This document shows, in pieces, positions 1 to 10,462 of a DNA stretch of 64,000 nucleotides. The notes below the pieces were generated by a model. It saw only the letters and a list, made by a program, of their open reading frames with translations, made no database searches and was not told the DNA's origin. How positions within the stretch are numbered: the first letter of the stretch is position 1; every line of letters begins with the position of its first letter. The position numbers and the translations under genes are program-made. The DNA is taken from positions 7,477,977 through 7,541,976 of the forward strand of contig OW203989.1 of NCBI GenBank assembly GCA_934047225.1, in the 5' to 3' direction. Source of the DNA: Ypsolopha sequella. Lineage: Eukaryota; Arthropoda; Insecta; Lepidoptera; Ypsolophidae.

Positions 1-63
1 TATGTTTAAACACTTTGCAAAAACTGTGTTGTCTATAAACAAAATTGGATATTATTATAGTCC

Positions 64-188
64 GTAAAATATAGCTTGAGCCCTGTGACGGCTGTCAGCG
101 CTATACATATGTGAGTATGAGAAAGAGAGTTAGAAATACAAATTGTATAGCGCTGTCCTGCTGTCATAGGGCTCAAGCTAAATTTTAC
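64..188. repeat. Hairpin (foldback) MITE-like repeat
   Basis: Inverted repeat with arms of about 47 bases. The left arm reads GTAAAATATAGCTTGAGCCC and the right arm is its complement with a few mismatches. The spacer is about 30 bases. No coding content; a short ORF across it is incidental. Probably a non-autonomous DNA transposon remnant. Confidence 0.7.
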
Positions 189-320
189 AAACTAAAGGAG
201 TTCGGAACTCACGGTTTACTTTTTATATTTTCGGCAAGAGCCAGGTCACGAGATGACACGAGTAACACGGTCAGACCTGAAATCCTAATAACGTTTAAAA
301 TGCCTTTAATCTTATGTTGC

Positions 321-1140
321 AAATAGTATTTTGTGTAACTGTAATAATATGAGACATTAGGCCACGGTTGCTTGTTTGAAACGAACGAAGTGAGTAGAGC
401 TAATGCCGGGCTCGCCTGTTACTTGGAGACCCCTCGAAGTAATTCGGGGGAGAGTAAGAGGACAGCTCACAGGCAAAAAACCAGGAGGCCCACCATGCCT
501 GGGACCGATGGATGGCGGTATATCCTATCCATCCCTAATAGCAGGGCCTTATATGGAACAGACTAGTGACGGGCAGTGGCGTCACTGGTGCGAGGGTTCC
601 GGCACCGCGCTCACCAACCCGCCTGCCCAGCGTGTGTGAGTATGGACAATTCTTCCAGGATGACCGCCGGGAGTGGTAAAGTCCTGGAAAGGCTTATGTG
701 CAGCAATGGACGAACTAGACTGATGGATGGATCGAATAAAAACTACCTTCAGGTGCAGCTAACTGTGTGTGTGTGTGTCCCAATGTCTAATTATGTCCAG
801 TTTCACATTTATCTACAACCATCAAAAACAATTTCATGAAAAATTAAAAAAAGAACACTCGTCGAATACTATCATGATACTCGACATGTTAGAATTAGTA
901 TAGATGCCTGAGACTAATCGGAAGCGAGAAGAGTAAAAAAGGCGTGGCTTAAGAAATTAAGACAGACCGTTATTGATTGTGATTGGTTCTCTAGTGGTAC
1001 TATAATAAATTTGGTCAATCACAGTGCAGAATTGCGGTGTTATAATGTCATATTATAACCTCGGTAAAACAATGTAGGTACTTATAAAACCGTTTTTGAT
1101 GTTTTAATTACCTTATTGCAGTATGGGAGTAGATAAAATG
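321..1140 (+). repeat. Dispersed repeat A, copy 1, split by an insertion
   Basis: Two blocks (321-358 and about 935-1140) match the repeat at 19951-20185 in order. Shared text includes ATAGTATTTTGTG, GTGGCTTAAGAAATTA, TTGTGATTGGTTCTCTA and TTTGATGTTTTAATTACCTT. The RTE-tailed element at 390-734 and other sequence lie between the blocks, so copy 1 was probably split by insertion. A GT microsatellite sits at 764-778. The family is not one I can name. Confidence 0.6.
390..734 (+). mobile_element. SINE-like element with an RTE 3' end, copy 1
   Basis: About 345 bases, closely matching 21169-21498 and the 5' part of the minus-strand copy at 28452-29064. The body contains GATGCCGGGCTCG, AGTAATTCGGGGGAGAGTAA and CCATGCCTGGGACCGATGGA. 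The last 85 bases still read like the C-terminus of an RTE-type reverse transcriptase: FFQDDRREW, then a stop, then KAYVQQWTN, followed by a GATGGATGG tail. That tail resembles the longer RTE fragment at 33645-33900, so the element was probably mobilised by an RTE LINE. I see no clear tRNA head. Confidence 0.65.
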
Positions 1141-1245
1141 TATGTTTGTAGCACATCCTGTATTGCAAAATTGCTTTTTGTAGCATATATCGTAGCGATT
1201 AACTACGAAATCAGCTACGTTGTAGCGTCGTAGCACTCAAAGCTA
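1141..1245. repeat. GTAGC-rich repeat
   Basis: Contains many GTAGC/GCTAC words, such as TAGCGTCGTAGC and AGCTACGTTGTAGC. Similar word-dense patches lie at about 26950-27070 and 48750-48860. Probably one diverged palindromic repeat family; ends not resolved. Confidence 0.4.
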
Positions 1246-2047
1246 AAAAAGTAAAATCGATGACCAAGTTATTTATAAAAAGGAGCGTTTGTTTTTGTTG
1301 AAATTTTAATTTATTCACGCATTTGGAAGTGCTACGTTTCACATGAAGATATTAATTATTCATTTATTTATTAATTTATTCATCGTATGTGAATACTTTT
1401 ATTTGCTGTGAGGATTTCAAAAAAGAAAGAAAAAAAAAAAAAGAGTTCCTGAGTATACGTGAGGGACTCAGCGGTATTCCCCAAGGACTTTGCACTGTAG
1501 CTGGGGACTACGGCTTTAGATGTTTTCCAAAGCACCTAAACCGGATACAATTTGTGCCCTAGGCTCCTTACAAATCTAAAAGAACATTTTTTTTAATAAC
1601 AATTGACAGTTTGATAAATGACTCTGTTAATTTATTCCCGTCAAAGAATCAAATTAATATCTTTTTTCTCTATCGACTTTGGTAATTTTGTGCGCGAATG
1701 AACACATGCGCTAGTCCCCCACCACTTTCGCCGAGCATTCAAACATCGCGCCCCTCCTCACCCCGCCGCCGCTCCGCTGGGGCTGAGTCAATTTCATGAA
1801 GTCTTTCGTATACTAGACATTTCATGTCCCCAATATGTCGTAAAAAAAATCGTTTTTTTTTTATTCTTCATCAGTATCGTCAATATAACCTACCATGTGA
1901 TGGAAATTACTTACCAAATCAATACCCTGTATAAAAGAGGACATAATTAAGACATTAAAATGGCGTTTAAAGCTTTAAATCTCAAAATTCGCCAGAATTT
2001 TCTATGTAGAAGGATTTTTAATTAGATGTCCTGACTGATGTAGCCGC
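1246..2047. other. No gene seen; GC-rich patch inside
   Basis: AT-rich sequence with A and T runs and no convincing coding frame. A GC-rich patch at about 1705-1785 (many CCCC runs, CCGCCGCCGCT) stands out from its surroundings. I cannot assign it. Confidence 0.5.
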
Positions 2048-2142
2048 TAATTCAAAATAACTGAAGTTTTGCGTGTGCGGCAGTTAATTAGAGCAGGATA
2101 GATATATTTTCAAATACAAAAGCGTTGGTGCAGGACGTAAGT
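2048..2142 (+). repeat. Fragment of the TTAA element at 37322-37739
   Basis: AAAATAACTGAAGTTTTGCG, then a TTAGAG.AGGATAGA stretch and GCGTT.G.GCAGGAC, match 37629-37712 in order. The terminal TTAA and TIR of the full element are not visible here, so this is a decayed partial copy. Confidence 0.5.
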
Positions 2143-2718
2143 TTAGCTTCATAAAAAGTCACTCATATAAAAAAAAACTACTATTTCCAAACCGTTTTAA
2201 TCAAGTGTCTATAATATCAATTTGATATTCAAACATAGTTATTTGGTATTCGACATCGAAAACTAAAAATAAGCTAACGCCGCGGGTTCAATATACTGTT
2301 ACGTTAATCTGTGACCTGGTGACAGATTTAACTATGGCTATTTTTGGGGTTCCGTATCAAGAGAAGTGAATTCTTCATCAAATATGTTCGTTATTTGTGT
2401 CATGGAACGTTTTATTTCTATTTTTTGTATTTATTTTTGAAGTGAAAACTTCTTTGGACATGTTGAGCGATTTTTGGTAGGGGAAAATCTTATGGGTTTG
2501 CGTCACCATCACCGACATGCTAATTCGACAGTAAAGTTTTCACTTCCGTTGGAAAACCGCATGACTGCCTATGCTTTTTTACTTTATGAGCAGCTTTGTC
2601 AAACCCAGAGATATTCAACTGGAGATTGTTGTTGTTGCCCTGTTGCCCACAGAGTTTCCTGTGTGTTGTTCCCTTTATGATTTTAGTACGATTTGTGATA
2701 AGAAAATACTTATACAGT
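2143..2718. other. No feature recognised
   Basis: AT-rich. Short overlapping ORFs near 2474-2933 have no recognisable domain and run into the inverted repeat that starts at 2719. Confidence 0.5.
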
Positions 2719-3333
2719 GTGTCCCTCGTACAAGTGCACATCTGAAAGGGGGTGAAACCAGATCTAAATATATCGACAAAAACAAAGTATTTTTTTTTAT
2801 TTTGAATTTTTTTTTAATCTTGAAAAAATACTCCACCTGGGTATCTTTGTATGGGACGCGAGCGCAGTGCCTTTGGTTAACCGCTCGTAGAAAATATTGT
2901 ATTTATGATAGAACGTTGTATTTTTTTTTTTAGAAAGATTATGAAATAGGCAATGATAAATAGGAATAAAAGTACAGTAAAATGGGGACATTATTTTAAA
3001 AAAAATGACTATTACTGAAAAAAAGACGGAAAAATTAAAGAAATAATCTTTTAGGATATTATTTTTATGGTAACGGTAGTTGATTATGTATTGTTTTTGA
3101 TTTAGTATGCAACGTCTATTCTTAAGAATTATAACAGATTTTATTTCATTGCATTACTCGCGATGGATCAAAAGTTATGACATATTTTATACATAGTATC
3201 CAGGGTAGGCAAAAAAAATTTTAAAACGTAAATTTATAAAACAAAGATTTTCTAAAAAAAAAAAACACTTTTTTGTCGATAAAATAAGGTCTAGTTTCAC
3301 CCCTTTTCATGTCGTACCATGTCGGACGTACAT
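2719..3333. mobile_element. Inverted-repeat element, about 615 bp
   Basis: Terminal inverted repeats of about 58 bases. On the left, TCGTAC, then GAAAGGGGGTGAAACCAGA and TATCGACAAAAA. On the right, the complement TTTTTTGTCGATA, TCTAGTTTCACCCCTTTTCA and GTACGACAT. The interior is A/T-rich with long T runs and no coding. A non-autonomous DNA transposon of unassigned superfamily. Confidence 0.65.
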
Positions 3334-3901
3334 AAAACAAATTGTTTTATTTTTAATAATGTTCTAGTTTTATACAGTTTAATTATTGTTTATTTTTAAC
3401 TTGTATGTAATATTAGTATATTCTTGTTTCTGTAGAAGTATTATTATAATATGCACAAAATGAATATCTTGTTGTTCCCACTAATTCCCACAAATATTTT
3501 AAACGCAAAAACTTGGATGGATGATGGATATTTGTCACTTCTTTACGCCGTAACTACTGAACCGATTGTGCTGAAATTGTGCACAAAATATAGTTCTAGA
3601 CCTGGAATAGGATATAGACTACTTTTTATCCCAACTATCGGTTCATGTTGAATGGCAATGGGGTTTCAAGTTTCTACAGAAAATCGTAAAATAAAATACA
3701 CGTAGAACTCATAATTCATATTTTTACCATCTATTATATAACGTAATGACATGTAATTAATTGAAGCTAATAAATTGAATTTAATTGAATTAAATAATAT
3801 GATTGTGAATGACTGTTGTTCTGTTACCTGAGATTTCGAAAACTTCCTCTATTTGGAATATGGGCACAGTTTGGTCCTGTTAATTTCTTCTTGCCACTGG
3901 G
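3334..3901. other. No feature recognised
   Basis: AT-rich. A 66-residue ORF at 3451-3651 has no similarity I recognise. Confidence 0.5.
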
Positions 3902-4817
3902 TATAGTACATTTCAAATACCATGGCCCGATTCCACTTAAGACGGTCATTAGGTGTTAACAATAGGATTAGTGATAACAAAAGATACCTGGCCAGACCCT
4001 TTTGCGGTGTGGTATTTTACACGCAACCTAATGATCTTGATCGTTTAACCAAGTAATCTTTATGAATGTAAACAATATTTCATGTTAGTTGTCATCTGAC
4101 TACGTTAGTGATTACACGTATACTGTCAATAACAATGTTTCGACCTTGGGTAACATCCATAAGTTACCCGTCTAGTGGTGAAGTTAGTTCGCAGCAACGT
4201 AAGAAAAGATTTCTAAGCAAGGACGCTCAAGATGTGGTGATAAGTGTTTATAAAACTTTGTTAAATCGAATGGGCGAAAAAGGTGTAATTAAAGAAACAT
4301 CGATATTCACCAATGTTCCGGAAAGGACAGTTAAAAGGATTGTCTCATCACCCTCATCAGGACCAACATATCTTCCCCGAACACGAATAAAAGCTTCTTT
4401 TACAAAAATTGATAATTTTACAGAAGAATTTGTGAAGAGAACTGTGTACGACTTTTATCGAAACTTGGTTTTAAATATGGAAAGTTAAATGAAAGAAGAA
4501 TCATAATGGAAACTTCACGGCTTAAAAAATTAAGAGAAGAATTTATTACCAGTATAAGACTAAAGAGGTCTTCAGGAAAAAGTATTGTATATTTGGACGA
4601 GACTTGGTTTGATAATTAAACATTAATGTAAATAACTAATCATACGTATTTTTATTTTCAAGTACCAAAATTTCTTAGTCACGCTTTAGTTACATACAGA
4701 TTGCACCGACGCGTGCCAATTTGAAGTGCTCCAAATTAGATAACAAAAGGCAAACATTATGAGCCCCATTGTTAAGTTTCAAGTGCAATAGGGCCATGGT
4801 ACTTGAAATGTACTATA
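3902..4817 (+). mobile_element. Tc1/mariner-type transposon, internally deleted
   Basis: Bounded by inverted repeats of about 37 bases. The left begins TATAGTACATTTCAAATACC and the right, read on the complement, TATAGTACATTTCAAGTACC, with further pairing through CATGGCCC. Both ends sit in TATA, fitting a TA target duplication. It encodes the N-terminal half of a transposase (4135-4619) and then runs straight into 3' non-coding sequence, so most of the catalytic domain is gone. A sister 3' end lies at 38911-39002. The adjacent foldback at 4822 begins just outside its right end. Confidence 0.8.
4135..4619 (+). pseudogene. Truncated, frameshifted mariner-like transposase
   Basis: The first frame, from Met at 4135 (an upstream ATG-like start at 4108 is also open), gives about 115 residues. 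They include LSKDAQDVVISVYKTLLN, a helix-turn-helix-like stretch (TNVPERTVKRIV) and FTEEFVKRTVYDFYR. From 4464 the reading continues one frame over as LGFKYGKLNERRIIMETSRL and ends IVYLDETWFDN before a stop at 4617-4619. LDETW carries the first catalytic Asp of the DDE/D domain in many insect mariner-like transposases. A deletion at the frame junction removed the linker, and everything after the first Asp is missing. Not functional. The family call is by recognition, without a search. Confidence 0.75.
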
Positions 4818-4821
4818 CGTG

Positions 4822-5168
4822 TATATGTTGCAGTCAAAACTCATAGCCGGTCAAAAGTAGTTTTGACTGCAAAAATCAGTCAAAACTAGTTTTGACTAAG
4901 TTGGTCTTAAGTAATTTTGATTAAAAAGTATTTCTGGGTTGTCATAAAAAAATAACCACGAAGGTAATGTATGGCGGTCGCGGAACTGCCATACCTAACC
5001 TTCTAACCTAACCTACCGGCTCTCTTCTACGCTGCAGGACATCCAAAAAACTAATTTTGCCTGCGAATATCAGTCAACACTACGTCCTTAGTCAAAACTA
5101 GTTTTGACTGACTCATTCTCGCAGTCAAAAGTAGTTTTGACCAGTTATGACTTTTGATTGTGACATAT
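4822..5168. mobile_element. Foldback MITE with repeated self-complementary cores
   Basis: Inverted repeats of about 75 bases, from TATATGTTGCAGTCAAAACT to its complement at the right end. The perfect palindrome AGTCAAAACTAGTTTTGACT appears at about 4880 and 5094, and near-copies (CAAAAGTAGTTTTGACTGC) at 4853 and 5131. The interior holds CTAACCTAACCTACC. Non-autonomous. It directly abuts the mariner element's right end. Confidence 0.75.
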
Positions 5169-6099
5169 ATATTACTATAATCTCTACATTAGATCAAATA
5201 CGTGCTATAAAAATTATTGACCCGAAACATATTGACCGATTCAATTGGACTACACAAAAACTAACTTAACGCGGGCGAAACCGTGGGCAAAAGATAGTAT
5301 TATACAAATAGAAGTTACTTTCTATCCCGGGCGTTCCTTAGGGGCTGAACTAAAACGAAATCAACGAGGACGATGTCGCAGCGGGCTAAAAACTAGTAAT
5401 AAATAATTCAGTAAGGAACCCCAGCCCTACAACTCACGTCCCGGTTGTCCGATAACGTGACGTCAGAGCCAGACAGGTGAAGTTCCCAACTTGTCCGTTA
5501 ACAGTTTTAACGACTGCCTCTCGTGCTGCTAAATCACAAATTTTATTGTAGCAAGCCACTATCTTTTTTGAATGTTTACTGGTAAGCCATGTGAGCTGCC
5601 GGCGCGCGGCGTCCCACAATTTGCTGTTAATTTTCTTGTCGTTTATCTAGCAAGCCAATCTCAAGGAAAACGTATGAATTTGTGGGATCACAGCGGACCA
5701 CATGGCTTGCTGGAAATTTTGAAATCGATAAAGTGTCCCGCTGGTGGCCTTAATGGCCTGCTAGAGAAGTCACTCAAGATCGAGCGTGGCGTGGTGTGAA
5801 AGATAACGCATGGCTCGCGCGCCACCCGCATGGCTTGCTCCTCTTGACAAACCTTATATAGATGGCGGTAACAGTGTTAAGTAGATAACTAGCAAAAAAT
5901 GGACATAATCTAAGGTCATCTGAAAATCTTCATTTAGCATTTCCAGTTCATACAACTTGTTTTTATAGTAACTCGTTTAGTGTAGACCTATACGTCTATG
6001 GAATGCCCTTCCTCTCGCAATAAGACAAGCTCCATCCTTACATATTTTCAAAACTCTGGTTAAACAACATTATCTTTTACTTTGATCAAATTGTTTCTC
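5169..6099. other. No gene seen; small inverted repeat inside
   Basis: Between flanking repeats. The only structure seen is the inverted repeat at 5583-5710 and further AAGCCATG/CATGGCTT words at about 5810 and 5829. ORFs here are short and unrecognised. Confidence 0.5.
5583..5710. repeat. Imperfect inverted repeat
   Basis: The left arm (AAGCCATGTG, then GTCCCACAATTTGC) pairs with the right arm (AATTTGTGGGATCAC, then CCACATGGCTTGC). The GC-rich left arm contains GGCGCGCGGCG. Looks like a small palindromic element; family unknown. Confidence 0.5.
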
Positions 6100-6362
6100 T
6101 ATTATTCTTGTTCCTTTTATATTTACACTGATTTATTTTTGTTAATATATTATTTATGTGTATATATATGATTATTATGTATAATTGCCTCTACACACCG
6201 CCGCTACACTTTTTTTTTCTTTCTTTTAAGAGTTCCTCCATCCAAAGGTTGTCCGAAAGAGATCGCTTTTTAGTGATAATACCGCCAATTGTACCCTACT
6301 TTTGCTGTTTGAATTTGTCTATTTACCTTGTTTTTGGTGTGCAATAAAGAATATTGTATTGT
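6100..6362 (+). repeat. LINE-like 3' tail with polyadenylation signal
   Basis: T-rich 3'-UTR-like sequence ending in GGTGTGCAATAAAGAATATT, with AATAAA at 6343-6348 followed by a TTGTATTG-type tail. This matches the 3' ends of common lepidopteran LINEs, as at 26164. No coding remains. Confidence 0.45.
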
Positions 6363-6364
6363 AG

Positions 6365-6725
6365 TGAACTAGCGGGCGCCTCGCGGCGTTGCTCGTGTGG
6401 AAGCCGTTTCTATCGATCCCGTGGGTATTTCCTAAAATCACTTCTTAGTAGATTTCTACGTCATACAATAACCTACAGACCAACTTTCATGTTCCTAGGT
6501 CCAGTCGTTTAGTCAAGACGTTGATAGATCAGTCGATCATTTTGTCAGGGTATTGCTTATAGATAGACGGCTAGGCTCCGCCCACGTTTATTGCATCTTA
6601 GCCCCGTTTTTGTCTTGGCCGTTATTTTATCAACACCGACTAGGGCCACCACGATGATAATTAATAAAACCGCAGCCAAATCCGTTGAGTGATTATGGAG
6701 TAAAAGTGCAAGAACCATACAAATA
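6365..6725 (+). repeat. Lepidopteran LINE/SINE 3' modules
   Basis: Two juxtaposed modules. The first, about 6365-6560, has CTAGCGGGCGCCTCGCGGCG, TTTCTACGTCA and TTAGGTCCAG-type text, and matches 28145-28318. The second, about 6565-6725, has CTCCGCCCACGTTTATT, CCCCGTTTTTGTCTTGGCCG and CCAAATCCGTTGA, and matches 27421-27615 and 57833-58030. Short non-coding remnants of non-LTR elements. Confidence 0.55.
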
Positions 6726-6727
6726 CC

Positions 6728-7130
6728 ATTTTCAATGCAAGTGCTCGTAAAGGCCCACTTTTTATGCATCAAAACCGAACAGAAAGTCGATTATTTTCGA
6801 TTATTTTGCCCTAGGGCTTTATTATTATTATTTTTTGTTAATTTATTTACCATGATTGGCTAACCTGCAGCCATTCCTGTGTACCATAAATGTTATAATT
6901 TTTTTCCACTGTTTAACGGCTCTGGATACAGTCCTTTTGAGCCAATTGTAATTTAAAGTTCACAAGATTATATTTGTTTTATTTCCTCACACTATGCATT
7001 GAAAAACGTAGTATGATACACGGGCGTAAGAGCAATAAATTACTCGGTTACGTTTAAAACACTCGCTACGCTCGTGTTTTAAATCGTCCTCGTAATTTAT
7101 TCCTTTTCGCCCTAGTAGCATAAACTACTA
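6728..7130. mobile_element. Hairpin-bearing dispersed element, copy 1
   Basis: The whole stretch is repeated in opposite orientation at 19239-19630. The outer part shares TTTTCAATGCAAGTGCTCGT, TTGCCCTAGGGCTTTATTAT and AACGGCTCTGGATACA. The inner part, 7008-7130, is a strong hairpin: GTAGTATGATACACGGGCG pairs with CGCCCTAGTAGCATAAACTA across a loop centred on ACACTCGCTACGCTCGTGTT. A third hairpin-only copy is at 20949-21080. Confidence 0.7.
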
Positions 7131-7553
7131 TAATGGTTTCAAAGAAATAACCAATTTTACTTAACTTTAGTCTAATAACAGCTTGACTTTGAGCAATATT
7201 TTTGTGCTGTTTCTCATACGCGAGAATAATTTCCTTGGTTTTTTATAGTTTAACTAATAATAAATAATTTTTTCATAATTTTCAAACATACCAAGAGAAA
7301 TAACTTTATCAATAGGAACATTTTCGGATAACCATAAAGCAGCTTTAGGATGGTCCCGTTAATTCGCCCGTCTGTCCGTTATCAGCAGGGTATTGGGTCG
7401 TAAAAATTATTCTTCGGAATTGGAAGGGAAATGTGTATACCCTTATTAATAGCTGGAACAGTGCCTATAAAAAGAACATCCTGTAGGTTTTATCCAATCT
7501 CAGTCAATTTTACCCGTGCATTTTTTAATACTTCATTTATAAAGCAATTTATA
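7131..7553. other. No feature recognised
   Basis: AT-rich and without recognisable coding or repeats. Confidence 0.45.
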
Positions 7554-7975
7554 CAATTGAATGGGTCACCTGGAAAAGGTTGTAAGCAACAAAATTGAAC
7601 TTTTAGGAAAACGACATTTTTAATGTTATTTCAGTTATTTATTATTGAATATATTAAAAAATAGTTTGATAATTATGTTTATATTATAATGAACCTTAAA
7701 TAAGAAAGCAATAAGCAATTCAGAAATGAAAAATAAACAAAACTATTCCTAAATTTATGGAAAAACGTTGCATCTAACGTTGGTTGCAATAATGATTGAC
7801 ATATTGTTGGCTGTCACACAATCTTTGTTAAAACGTTTTACCACTAACCAAAACAGGGGGCAATTTCGCTGCTATAGTGTAACCTATTCTGTTCGGATAT
7901 TCCTTTCCGGCATTCCTCAGCACCTCAATCATCACATCTCACCACTCCTAAATGTTAATCTTCAATTTGTTTCCC

Positions 7976-8399
7976 TTGAGGGGCTATACCGTGAAAATTG
8001 ACACTTTTCGAAGTTATTTATCTGCTCTTTTAATGAAGTTCCAAGTAAAATAAATTAGTATAACAATTTTGGGAACTTTTACTAGATTTTGGTCTATCAG
8101 AAACGCGATAGGAGGAATTTCATTCGATAGAAATAATTATTGAAATCAGGTCTAAATTTACACTTTTTTTGATATTCTGATAAATTAGGATAGCATAAAG
8201 ACTTGAAAAATATTTATTTAGATGGGTTTTAACTACACCTAAATTACTGGTTATGGAATTTTTTGTAGCTATTTTAGTTAATTTTGCATTAATTTAAAAC
8301 CGACTTTTTGACAATTTTCCCCGATTCCGTCCCTTTCGTACTGCGGGTCTTTCTGCCTGGAGTAACGGGGACCTTTGCTGGCACGGTATATCACCTTAA
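7976..8399 (+). mobile_element. TTAA-type element, family 1, copy 1
   Basis: About 424 bp, matching 20455-20877 along its full length. The right end is GGTATATCACCTTAA. The left end is TTGAGGGGCTATACCG, so the left target copy has mutated from TTAA to TTGA. The interior has no coding. TTAA target sites are used by piggyBac, Kolobok and Sola3; I cannot tell which from the ends alone. Confidence 0.7.
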
Positions 8400-8463
8400 C
8401 GGGACACCTGACGCTAGGACATCAACCACACCAGGTTTTCAAGGGTTCATTGGAAGAAACTAG

Positions 8464-8895
8464 GTCTCTCTTTATATTGAAGAAAATATATTTGATTTAT
8501 CGATCTTTTATCTAGGGATTCCACCTATAAACAATAATTTAAGATTTATACTTTTGTCAAAAAAAATGTTTTCCACCCTCTTTTTTTTTGGTTTTCAAAC
8601 GTTCGTTTCAAAGACGCGGTTAAGAGATCAACTTGATTTTATTTTATAAAATAGGCAATAGAAATATGAAGGGATGTTACCTAAATCCAATATTTTTTTC
8701 CCTACAAAATATTTCAGAATTAGCTAAAAACACACCAATTTGTTGTTTCGCTGCGTGATCACTAGTATTACGCGTCCAAGAACAAGAGGCCAAAGAGCCA
8801 ACATATAATCGCCTCTATGAAAAGCAAATAAGGTATGTGTCATTAGACTTATTATGCTGGACGGGTAATAAAAAAGTTGCTAGGGTATGCCATCC
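8464..8895 (+). repeat. Dispersed repeat C, copy 1
   Basis: About 430 bp. It starts at TATTGAAGAAAATATATTTG and ends AAGTTGCTAGGGTATGCCAT. Internal landmarks are TCAAACGTTCGTTTCAAAGA, CACACCAATTTGTTGTTTCG and AACATATAATCGCCTCTATG. Further copies lie at 16028-16470, 21500-21893 and, on the minus strand, 35953-36200. No terminal repeats or coding seen; superfamily unknown. Confidence 0.7.
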
Positions 8896-9203
8896 TTGCT
8901 TGCTTTGCAGCACCAGGACTCACGAAAAGATCACCTCGCTCCGCCATCTTACAACGTTTTTCGCCAAACTGCCAGTTCGTGATACGTTTCGGTCGTGATA
9001 TTGTCATTATAAAAATTCCGAGAATAGTGTTTATTAAACCAAACTGTCCATGGGCTCAAGTAGAACGTTTTTCCATCAAATAGATGACATGGCACAATAT
9101 GTTGTTAAAAACTTTTTCCAGGTGACCCATTCAATTATTTATTCAAAAGTACGATAAAAAAAGCTTATGAGAATCAAAATATTAACATTTTTACACATAA
9201 AAC

Positions 9204-9273
9204 TCGCTTTTAAAATGCTGAAATTGTGCAGTGAAACAGTAGTCAACAACAGTTATACGTGAGTGTAAAATCC
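9204..9273. repeat. Half copy of the hairpin element at 33332-33552
   Basis: AATGCTGAAATTGTGCAGTG, AACAACAGTTATACGTGAGT and AAAATCC parallel the right arm of the 33332-33552 hairpin. The left arm is not visible, so this is a diverged or half copy. Confidence 0.45.
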
Positions 9274-9816
9274 ATTTTTCAAAATATTTGTTACAAATCC
9301 ACTTTATTCACCCAGTTTATATCGCTGCAGTAAACCCAACATTTATTAACGAGTCGCTTACAAGTTTACATTCAGTTAAAGCTGAAACATACGAGACACA
9401 AATAAATCATAATGCCGTATAGACGCGTTTACATCACAAATATAGACGCGGGCGCAGTAAAATGGTAATAAAATGACGATAAAACCCTTGCAGCGGCAAC
9501 GTGTACGCATAAATGCGTTCAATCATACTTTGCTGTCGGCACTTCGTACTGCAAATGCACTGAACTTAAGATGATTGTTCACTATGTTATGAACATCATT
9601 ATTATTCTTTATTTTTTAGGAAATATGTTCGTCACAATACTATATCTCTGTGCAGTATCACTGAAACAATCAACACTCGGAACACCCTCTTTTCACCGAC
9701 GTTTTTGACGTGCTAATGTAATTGCACATTATTGCAATATTGCGTCTTACTAATTGGGGCGAGCCTTGTCGACGTACTTCAAACACAACATACATGCTTT
9801 TCAAGTGTACATACAT
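9274..9816. other. No feature recognised
   Basis: No coding or repeat assigned. ACACTCGGAACACCCTC near 9675 could be a scrap of the SINE 3' end. Confidence 0.4.
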
Positions 9817-9925
9817 GTTTCTTTACCGCTCAACAAGTGTTAAGTAAACAAATAATATGCTATAAATTCCGCAAAACTCATAGGTGCTTGCTCAAACGGC
9901 AGAATTTGAACCTGGGCATAAAAAA
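9817..9925 (-). mobile_element. Decayed tRNA-headed SINE fragment
   Basis: ACCGCTCAACAAGTG, then CCGCAAAACTCATAGGTGC and GAATTTGAACCTGGGCAT, parallel the minus-strand SINEs at 22060-22403 and 35298-35644 (CCGTTCAGCAAGT, AAACTCATTG.TGCAT, GATCGAACCT). Heavily mutated. Confidence 0.45.
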
Positions 9926-9963
9926 CCACCCCTAGCTACTCAGGTACAATGACACTTCGTTTG

Positions 9964-10055
9964 TTTGAAATAAATTCCGCCAACTTTCAATGCGCTCTGA
10001 TTGGCTAAGCCACGCAGTGATAGAGAAAGGGATAGAGGATCCTTAGAGAAATAAG
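9964..10055 (+). repeat. Dispersed repeat D, copy 1
   Basis: AAATAAATTCCGCCAACTTT, CAATGCGCTCTGATTGGCTA and CAGTGATAGA match 19117-19215, which has a small internal duplication (GCGCTTTCACGCGCTC). Non-coding. Confidence 0.6.
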
Positions 10056-10169
10056 TATAATCCAAAGATCTAGATATACAGAGAACTAGACCTTACTATG
10101 ACTAGACTGTGCACTATGACACGAAAAATAAGCCTAGCGAGAAGGGCGCAAGCACTCTTTTGTCTCTTT

Positions 10170-10462
10170 TTAGCGTTTTTAGGGGCCCTGCTACTAAGAC
10201 TCCGTTGTCTGTCTGTCTGTCCGTTTGTCCGTCTGTCACCAGGCTGTATCTCATGAACCGTGATAGTTAGACAGTTGAAATTTTCACAGATGATGTATTT
10301 CTGTTGCTGCTATAACAACAAATACTAAAAAATAGAATAAAATAAATATTTAAGGGGGCTCCCATACAACAGACATGTTTTTTTTGCCGTTTTTATAGAT
10401 AATGGTAACCCTTGGGAACCCTTCGTGCGCGAGTCCAACTCGCACGTAGCTGGTTTTTTTTA
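10170..10462 (+). repeat. Lepidopteran repeat L, copy 1
   Basis: Nearly full copy. It runs from the CCTGCTACTAAGACTCCGTT and tandem GTCTGTCTGTCCG block, through CACCAGGCTGTATCTCATGA and AGACAGTTGAAATTTTCACA, to GTGCGCGAGTCCAACTCGCA and a T run. Copy 2 at 13601-13893 is closely similar. Very common in Lepidoptera. I know it as a dispersed non-coding repeat but not by a secure name. Confidence 0.75.

Larger units (their letters stand above)
7554..9136. repeat. Widely spaced inverted repeat enclosing two other elements
   Basis: CAATTGAATGGGTCACCTGG followed by AAAAGGTTGT at 7554 is mirrored at about 9105-9136 (TTTTTCCAGGTGACCCATTC, then AATTAT). The enclosed 1.5 kb holds a TTAA element (7976-8399) and repeat C (8464-8895), which explains much of the spacing. 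Probably the ends of an older DNA transposon. The terminal boundaries are not clear. Confidence 0.45.

Noticed and set aside
111..326. 71-residue ORF on the plus strand
   Set aside because: It runs through the hairpin at 64-188 and has no domain; chance frame in a repeat.
2571..2933. 120-residue ORF
   Set aside because: Overlaps the inverted-repeat element at 2719-3333, is F/K/I-rich from T and A runs, and shows no recognisable family.
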